A stretch of 64,000 nucleotides of DNA from Spirosoma aureum. GTDB taxonomy: Bacteria > Bacteroidota > Bacteroidia > Cytophagales > Spirosomataceae. The notes under the pieces are model-generated. The model was given only the letters and a program-made list of their open reading frames with translations. It did no database searches and was not told the origin of the DNA. Where the stretch lies: contig NZ_CP050063.1 in assembly GCF_011604685.1 (NCBI RefSeq), positions 4,238,501 through 4,302,500 of the forward strand, written 5' to 3'. A program made the position numbers and the translations under genes. Below are positions 59,521 to 64,000 of the stretch, in pieces. How positions within the stretch are numbered: the first letter of the stretch is position 1; each line of letters begins with the position of its first letter.

Positions 59521-59742
59521 GCGATAGTAGAAGACTAGTTGGTACTCATTTTAGAAATATTGAAATCAAGGTCAGAACCAGAAGTGGCCAGTTGATTAGT
59601 AACGATGGCTTCCTTAATTATAAATAAGAACAAATTCTCAAAAGATAGTTATAGGATCATTGGGGGAATAAATTGAATAAAACAAGACAAACATTAGCCT
59701 GATATCTGCTCCTCCATTGTTTACTTATTATGATCTACTACC

Positions 59743-59943
59743 ATGGATAATCAATCTGCTGGAACCCTGCTCCAAAAGGAGCCTGACTTAACCCCATTGG
59801 CACTTACTGAGCGGCATCTGGACGAATGGCTTCAACTACAGGACTATTTGCGGGAAACTCATGCGCCAACCGATCAACTGGTTTATTGTCGCAGGCAAGT
59901 TACGCGTTTACAGCTTGATCTTTACCAACTCAGGAATAGTTAG
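59743..59943 (+). CDS. hypothetical small protein (66 aa)
   Basis: A 66-residue soluble protein, mostly helical (LTERHLDEWLQLQDYLRE, DQLVYCRRQVTRLQLDLYQL), with a strong terminator directly after its stop. The terminator and its single ATG support a real gene. The helix pattern could form a small coiled-coil dimer. No family is recognised. Confidence 0.6.
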   Translation: MDNQSAGTLLQKEPDLTPLALTERHLDEWLQLQDYLRETHAPTDQLVYCRRQVTRLQLDLYQLRNS

Positions 59944-59973
59944 CTATAGAGCGAATAGTTTTTTTTATTTAGG

Positions 59974-60005
59974 AAGTACCGTATGCTCTGCGGTACTTTT
60001 TTTGT
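59974..60005 (+). terminator. Rho-independent terminator of the 66-aa gene
   Basis: AAGTACCG (59974-59981) and CGGTACTT (59991-59998) form an 8-bp stem with a 9-nt loop, followed by a T run up to 60004. Confidence 0.85.
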
Positions 60006-60614
60006 GAGCTAACCATTCGTTAAAGATTATATTATTGACAGTACAACCAGAACCTGGTAACCATTCGTAGCGTTACAAACAGCACTGAAAGCAAGAAAAA
60101 AATAAACAGGAGAATATAAATGACCCAGTAATACTGACGATTATCATGATTCGGGTTCATAATACGGCTGGGAGAGTATCAATAAAAACTGAGAGTAGTA
60201 GTAAAATCCTCCTTCGGCCATCAGTGGAACTGGAACTATGGATTTAACTTATTCGAAGTATTCTGAATTGATTGACTGCTAACTGTTGGAAAGAAAGCGA
60301 ATAAGTCCTGCTCAGCCATTGGCCAGAGCAGGAGCCCTGTATTCCTATCTATTGTCCTGTTAAACATAAACAGGTTAGTCAGAAGAGGTGAAGCAGGCTT
60401 TAAACCCTTAGTCTGCCGATGCGAAATTGATTTCCCGGTATAGTGAGTGCATAAAACCAGACCAGCAGTTACAATTCGGTATTGGAAGTAAACGTCACGT
60501 TGGGAAATGAAGGTCAGTATAATGGACTACACTTATAATTCTTCATCTGACTTACCGGATTGATTCAGCCCGAAGTCAGGATTTTTCATTGAAAATTAAT
60601 GAGTTGTGTTGCTA
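60006..60614. other. gene-poor region
   Basis: About 600 bp without a coding frame of note. No repeat or RNA motif was recognised. It leads into the first of three terminator-bearing elements. Confidence 0.4.
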
Positions 60615-60699
60615 GCTGAGTTACTTTTACTGGTGTCGTTACAAAGAAATGATGTAGAACATCGAACGCCCGGTTCATCTTGAGACTGGGCGTTTTTTT
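60615..60699 (+). ncRNA. repeated terminator-bearing element, copy 1 (candidate small RNA)
   Basis: An 85-bp element: GCTGAGTTAC, GGTGTCGTTACAAA and GATGTAGAACATC lead to a hairpin AACGCCCGGT/ACTGGGCGTT (60665-60694) and a T7 run. The same order recurs at 62168-62251 and, shortened, at 60890-60943. There is no coding frame within. A small RNA or leader with its terminator is a possible reading. Confidence 0.45.
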
Positions 60700-60889
60700 A
60701 TTGATATCGGCAGTATGGCCTTCCAATGCTCAAAAAAATCTGTGGAGTCTACTGTACAGGGAGGGACCTGGGAGGGCCTGTCTGAATTAATTTTAAAATC
60801 TATCGCTAACTTACTGGTACGTTTCAGCCCTTTTGTAGTACTATAAGCGGTTTAAAGTTTAAGTAACCTGACAGCACCTAGCTGTCAGC

Positions 60890-60943
60890 GATGTGGATAG
60901 ATGCAGAACGCCCGGTTCAGGTTGAAGCCGGGCGTTTTTGTTT
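60890..60943 (+). ncRNA. repeated terminator-bearing element, copy 2 (short)
   Basis: GATGTGGATAGATGCAG leads to the hairpin AACGCCCGGTTCA/TGAAGCCGGGCGTT (60907-60936) and a T5 run. It matches copy 1 from GATGT onwards. A separate palindrome, CTGACAGC/GCTGTCAG, precedes it at about 60869-60888. Confidence 0.45.
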
Positions 60944-60981
60944 AGCACTATTCATCAGTCAGATGGCGATTTACCTGGAGC

Positions 60982-61314
60982 TTAATTCTGGGTCGGGTTA
61001 TCTGCCAGTGGTGTTGACGATGGCGTCACGTCGATCTTCGATACTGAAACGATAAGCGTTGCCAGTGCTTCTTTAGATAGCTCATCAATCATGACAACCC
61101 AATCGGTGGCCAGTACGCGATGCGTTTTATGGCCAATCGGATTACGAACGGCTGCCTGACCCGACTTGCGTTGAGCAATAGTAATATTGATCGCATCCCC
61201 TTCTTTAAAAGTTGGCACAAAGCCGAAATACCCATCCGCGATAATACCGCTTTGTTTGCCCTCTGAGGCAGCTTCATAAAAGATTACTTTCAATTTTTCC
61301 GAGTCTTTGCTCAT
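60982..61314 (-). CDS. hypothetical protein (110 aa)
   Basis: A 110-residue cytoplasmic protein with a strand-rich middle part (KVIFYEAASEGKQSGIIADGYFGFVPTF, AINITIAQRKSG) and a helix (WVVMIDELSKEALATLIVSV), ending in a polar tail. It is not a member of any family I recognise. The ATG at 61314 and the start of the tail look coding-like. It is a single gene. Confidence 0.65.
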   Translation of the reverse strand: MSKDSEKLKVIFYEAASEGKQSGIIADGYFGFVPTFKEGDAINITIAQRKSGQAAVRNPIGHKTHRVLATDWVVMIDELSKEALATLIVSVSKIDVTPSSTPLADNPTQN

Positions 61315-61503
61315 TCTGGCTGGTAGTTAATCACGGTTACTCAACTAGCTAACGGATCAGGCCGTTAAATGTTGAGAAATCGTAGAGGGAGATCAATAGG
61401 AGAGGGACTGGAATACAGATAAACCGGTAACAGACCTCAAATCAGTTCAACCGGCAAAAAACGCAATTAGAGTTCCTATACCGTTAGTTCACTTAGGTCA
61501 CCG

Positions 61504-61534
61504 TTGAGTTCGCTGCGCTTCTTGCCCAACTTTG
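61504..61534 (+). promoter_or_regulatory. promoter of the cupin gene at 61583
   Basis: TTG at 61504-61506 and CAACTTTG at 61527-61534 are separated by 20 bp, the normal -33/-7 layout with one change from TAnnTTTG. Transcription would begin about 40 bp before the ATG at 61583. Confidence 0.6.
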
Positions 61535-61582
61535 TTTCAGTAAACTAATTACCAACACAAAGAATCTTTTTTTACTAAACAA

Positions 61583-62059
61583 ATGCTAACTGAACAACCT
61601 TCCTTTACCCAGGCGAATGACCTGCGTGCCTACAATGGTGGCTTTTTTCGAGTACTTATCTCACCAGAGCAGACCGGCGGTAGTTTTTCAATCATTGACA
61701 TTACGTTGCCAAAAGGAGCTGAACCGCCCCGTCATCTGCACACCCGCGAAGATGAAACATTTTACATTCTCGAGGGCGCCATTCGGTTCGAGATTGGTGA
61801 TCAGGTAATCGATGGTGAGGTTGGTCATGCGGTGTTTGCGCCCCGCAACATTGAACACCTGTTTACTCTTCAGACCGAACAGGCACGTATGCTGACTCTG
61901 ATAACGCCAGGCGATTTTGCAAACTATTTTGTGGAGTTCAGTCAACCAATTGAGCATGCCCCCACAACCCTGGAGGCTCCTAAGGGTCCACCTCCGGCCG
62001 ATGTGCTTGCTTTATTGGTATCGCGCTTAACAGAGCGATATGGAGCACGGTTTGCGTAA
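61583..62059 (+). CDS. cytoplasmic cupin-domain protein
   Basis: A 158-residue single-domain cupin. Motif 1: LPKGAEPPRHLHTREDETFYILEG (H-x-H-x4-E ligands); motif 2: VGHAVFAPRNIEHLF (last His ligand). FRVLISPEQTGGSFSIIDITL precedes it, and a ~40-residue helical tail (PPPADVLALLVSRLTERYG) follows. The type resembles quercetin-dioxygenase-like cupins. There is no leader, unlike the two secreted cupins of the redox cluster. It has its own promoter and terminator. Confidence 0.88.
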   Translation: MLTEQPSFTQANDLRAYNGGFFRVLISPEQTGGSFSIIDITLPKGAEPPRHLHTREDETFYILEGAIRFEIGDQVIDGEVGHAVFAPRNIEHLFTLQTEQARMLTLITPGDFANYFVEFSQPIEHAPTTLEAPKGPPPADVLALLVSRLTERYGARFA

Positions 62060-62103
62060 ACAGATCATGGTCTATTATTGATGGAATTGGGTCATTCAGG
62101 TGG

Positions 62104-62141
62104 TGAAAAAGCCAGGCTTCAAACGAGGTCTGGCTTTTTCA
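62104..62141. terminator. Rho-independent terminator after the cupin gene
   Basis: TGAAAAAGCCAG (62104-62115) and CTGGCTTTTTCA (62130-62141) form a perfect 12-bp stem. A and T tracts within the arms allow termination in both directions. Confidence 0.85.
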
Positions 62142-62167
62142 TCGAGTATTTATTGCCTGTGTTTCCG

Positions 62168-62251
62168 GCTGAATTAGCTTAATGGTGTCATTACAAATGA
62201 AGCGATATAGACTATCAAACGCCTGACTCAATTTGAGAGTGGGCGTTTTTT
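62168..62251 (+). ncRNA. repeated terminator-bearing element, copy 3
   Basis: GCTGAATTAG, GGTGTCATTACAAA, GATATAGACTATC, then hairpin AACGCC/GGCGTT with an inner stem (62218-62247) and a T run. It has the same order as copy 1, and the hairpin differs by compensating changes. It precedes the 70-aa gene by 30 bp. Confidence 0.45.
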
Positions 62252-62281
62252 GTTACCTTTATTGCTACCCTAATCAGAGTT

Positions 62282-62494
62282 ATGACACACTTTATTGAGT
62301 TTATTACTATTCAGGATATTGCCGTAGTTATTAATGTGGCCGCAATCACCGCTATTATTCCCTATAGATCGGGCTCTCAGATTTTTTTGACCGACGACTC
62401 ATACCGGGTTAAGCAAACGCCTGAGCAGGTAAAAGAGGGAATAGGGCTTGTAACAGGTACGGCTGTTCATCACTTCCAGCCCAACGAAGATTGA
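62282..62494 (+). CDS. hypothetical small protein (70 aa), FlbD-like fold
   Basis: A 70-residue protein with strand pattern IAVVINVAAITAIIPYRSGSQIFLTDD and a helix RVKQTPEQVKEGI. The V-V-I-N-x-x-x-I-x-x-I then x-x-x-I-x-L-x-D/G then v-x-x-x-x-x-E-V pattern matches short FlbD/YlzI-like proteins in order and spacing. The similarity is only a pattern reading. It is alone, directly downstream of a repeat element. Confidence 0.5.
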   Translation: MTHFIEFITIQDIAVVINVAAITAIIPYRSGSQIFLTDDSYRVKQTPEQVKEGIGLVTGTAVHHFQPNED

Positions 62495-62818
62495 GAACTG
62501 GGTAATACTGGCTTTCAGTCACGAGATGAACTCATTTTACTTGCCCGCAGAATCTGGGAGCATGCTTTACCTATGGGGCTACGCAGGACTACTATAATCT
62601 CTTTTCCTGGAAAGGAGATAAGGAAATGATGGTTTTACCGGCAATTGTTTTCGCTCACCAGTGATAGCAACCTAATGATTTGGCGATACGGAAACGAAAT
62701 GGAGTTCATCGTTTACCAACACCGACTTACTCGGTTATTTAGCTACCTGGCAGGTTATACCAGCGGTTCGTTTTGCTTTTTATCACATTAAAAAGATGTT
62801 ACCAACAAGTAGAACCTA
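62495..62818. other. 324-bp intergenic region
   Basis: No gene, hairpin or repeat recognised. It should carry the promoter for the PAS sensor gene. Confidence 0.4.
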
Positions 62819-64000
62819 GTGAAGAAACAGACTACCTCATCACGAGGCAGGAAGCAAACGCTTCGGCCGGTAGAAAGACACCTTGCTACCGCCTTTAGAA
62901 GGGCATCGGTAGGCCTGGTAATTACCCGGCTAACTGGTATGGTGATCCACGTCAATTACGCCTTTGAGCAACTAACGGGTTACTCGCCCGATGAATCGAT
63001 TACGAATCCTTTTGGGCTGGTGATGCATCCCGATGAATTAAACCTCCTTGAAAACCAGCTCAATAAGGTAGTAAGAGGAGAGCAGGATTCACTAGATGCC
63101 CAGGTTCGCTGCATTCATAAAAATGGCCAACCGATCTGGCTTAAGCTCCACACAACCCTACTCAATGACGAAACTCAGAGCCTGTTTTCGATCATCGAGG
63201 AAATTACCAGGGAAGTAGTTTTGCGCAATGAACAGCAGGAATTGCTGGCACTGGTCGATAATGGCCTCAGTTTTATGGCCATCGCCGATTTAGAGGGACG
63301 GCTTACCTATATCAATGAAGCAGGCCGAGTACTGGTGGGACTGGATAAAGACTACCTTCAAGCTGGGAAATTTGTTGAAGATTTCTATTCTCCGGAAAAC
63401 TACCGTCTGATTCAGGAGGTAGCCCTTCCAATCCTACTTAGTCAGGGTCACTGGACAGGACGAGTGGAGCTAAAGCATTTTAAAACTGGCGAGCCAATTC
63501 CCTGTCAGGCAAGTGGTATCCGGATCGATGATCCTTATTCCGGAAAACCCCTGGGAAGAGGCTTCACCATGAGGGACTTACGACCCGAACTGGCTGCCCA
63601 GGAAATGGAACGAAAACTGCTTACCCTGGTCGATAATAGTATTGAGTTAATGTCTATTCTGGAACTGGATGGCAAAAACTCTTATATCAATAAAGCAGGA
63701 ATAGCCATGCTGGGCTTCGAGAATGTTCAACAGGTTCAGCAAACTCCGATTGCTCAACTGCATGCACCGGAACATTTTGATTTAGTTGAAAAAGAGGTAC
63801 TTCCCTCCGTGATGAATACCGGAAGCTGGTCCGGAGAGATGCTGGTGCGCCACCTGAAGACGGGCGAAATCTTTCCTGTTTTTAATAACACGATTCGCAT
63901 TGATGATCCCTATAGTGGACAGCCCGTGGCAGTGGGCGCTGTGATGCGGGACAGGCGACCGGAAATGCTGGCCCAACGGACACTGGAAGAAAGTGAGCTG
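62819..64000 (+). CDS. multi-PAS sensor protein, 5' part (runs off the right edge)
   Basis: An open frame of 394 codons from GTG 62819 to the end of the window without a stop. An in-frame TAG lies just upstream at 62810, so the GTG is the first possible start. It holds at least three PAS domains: LVITRLTGMVIHVNYAFEQLTGYSPDES (first), then MAIADLEGRLTYINEAGRVLVGL and LELDGKNSYINKAGIAMLGF. The second and third are internal repeats: both contain TG(E)xx, SGxRIDDPYSG and MRDLRPE-like blocks. There is no membrane segment, so the sensor is probably cytoplasmic. A kinase domain is expected beyond the edge, but cannot be seen. Confidence 0.85.
   Translation, partial: MKKQTTSSRGRKQTLRPVERHLATAFRRASVGLVITRLTGMVIHVNYAFEQLTGYSPDESITNPFGLVMHPDELNLLENQLNKVVRGEQDSLDAQVRCIHKNGQPIWLKLHTTLLNDETQSLFSIIEEITREVVLRNEQQELLALVDNGLSFMAIADLEGRLTYINEAGRVLVGLDKDYLQAGKFVEDFYSPENYRLIQEVALPILLSQGHWTGRVELKHFKTGEPIPCQASGIRIDDPYSGKPLGRGFTMRDLRPELAAQEMERKLLTLVDNSIELMSILELDGKNSYINKAGIAMLGFENVQQVQQTPIAQLHAPEHFDLVEKEVLPSVMNTGSWSGEMLVRHLKTGEIFPVFNNTIRIDDPYSGQPVAVGAVMRDRRPEMLAQRTLEESEL

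Noticed and set aside
60615..62251. Insertion sequence or transposon bounded by repeats
   Set aside because: The three elements are direct copies ending in terminators; no transposase or target-site duplication lies between them.

Overview
The window looks like chromosomal DNA of an aerobic Bacteroidota bacterium, most like Cytophagales of the Spirosoma type. This is inferred from gene content and signals, not from any search. The evidence is: Bacteroidota promoters (-7 box TAnnTTTG, sometimes with a TTG about 20 bp upstream), A-rich leaders instead of Shine-Dalgarno sites, many lipoproteins and Tat-exported enzymes, LytS/LytTR regulators, an AraC regulator with tandem operators, DUF3500/HupE genes and GH32/CE15 polysaccharide enzymes. 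No rRNA, tRNA, CRISPR array, phage or transposase was seen.

Layout. 0-5.7 kb: an amino-acid/dipeptide degradation cluster on + (RidA, SelA-like PLP enzyme, amidohydrolase, second RidA, D-serine-dehydratase-like enzyme, M19 dipeptidase). 5.8-10.7 kb: an ECF sigma factor facing away from an H-NOX gas sensor, a hybrid kinase and a LytTR regulator, a likely nitric-oxide signalling relay. 10.8-13.9 kb: GapN-type dehydrogenase, an orphan ABC ATPase and a 58-residue acidic protein. 13.9-24.2 kb (-): MoxR ATPase, two parvulin-type foldases (one with a buried OmpA-like domain), a lipoprotein, agmatine deiminase, a HAD phosphatase, a DUF1080 protein and MnmA. 24.6-27.7 kb: divergent CE15 esterase and GH32 fructanase.

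28.2-48.6 kb is the most interesting part. Three + strand operons each start behind the same promoter: two ATCmGTAA-like direct repeats 21 bp apart, followed at one fixed distance by GACCTTTGTC. The operons encode (A) XdhC, an IorA/IorB-type molybdenum hydroxylase, a carboxylesterase and a PQQ sugar dehydrogenase; (B) aldo/keto reductases, a mandelonitrile-lyase-like cupin, two NTF2-like proteins and a flavodoxin; (C) a second IorA/IorB pair with a two-heme cytochrome c, a hydrolase, an ABM protein, a carboxymuconolactone-decarboxylase-like protein and a second cupin. An AraC-family gene lies divergent to operon B and is the obvious candidate regulator. Together they suggest an inducible, largely periplasmic system that oxidises or reduces aldehydes, N-heterocycles or similar compounds; the substrate is unknown.

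48.7-57.3 kb: a LytS/LytTR pair whose kinase has a His-rich periplasmic loop, two DUF3500 lipoproteins plus the remnant of a third, a HupE/UreJ-type permease and a vanadium-haloperoxidase-like protein. 57.4-64 kb: small unknown proteins, a beta-barrel protein, a cupin, a gene-poor stretch with three related terminator-bearing elements, and the 5' part of a multi-PAS sensor that runs off the right edge. Hairpins of several repeat families punctuate the intergenic gaps, and one palindrome sits inside the LytS coding sequence.
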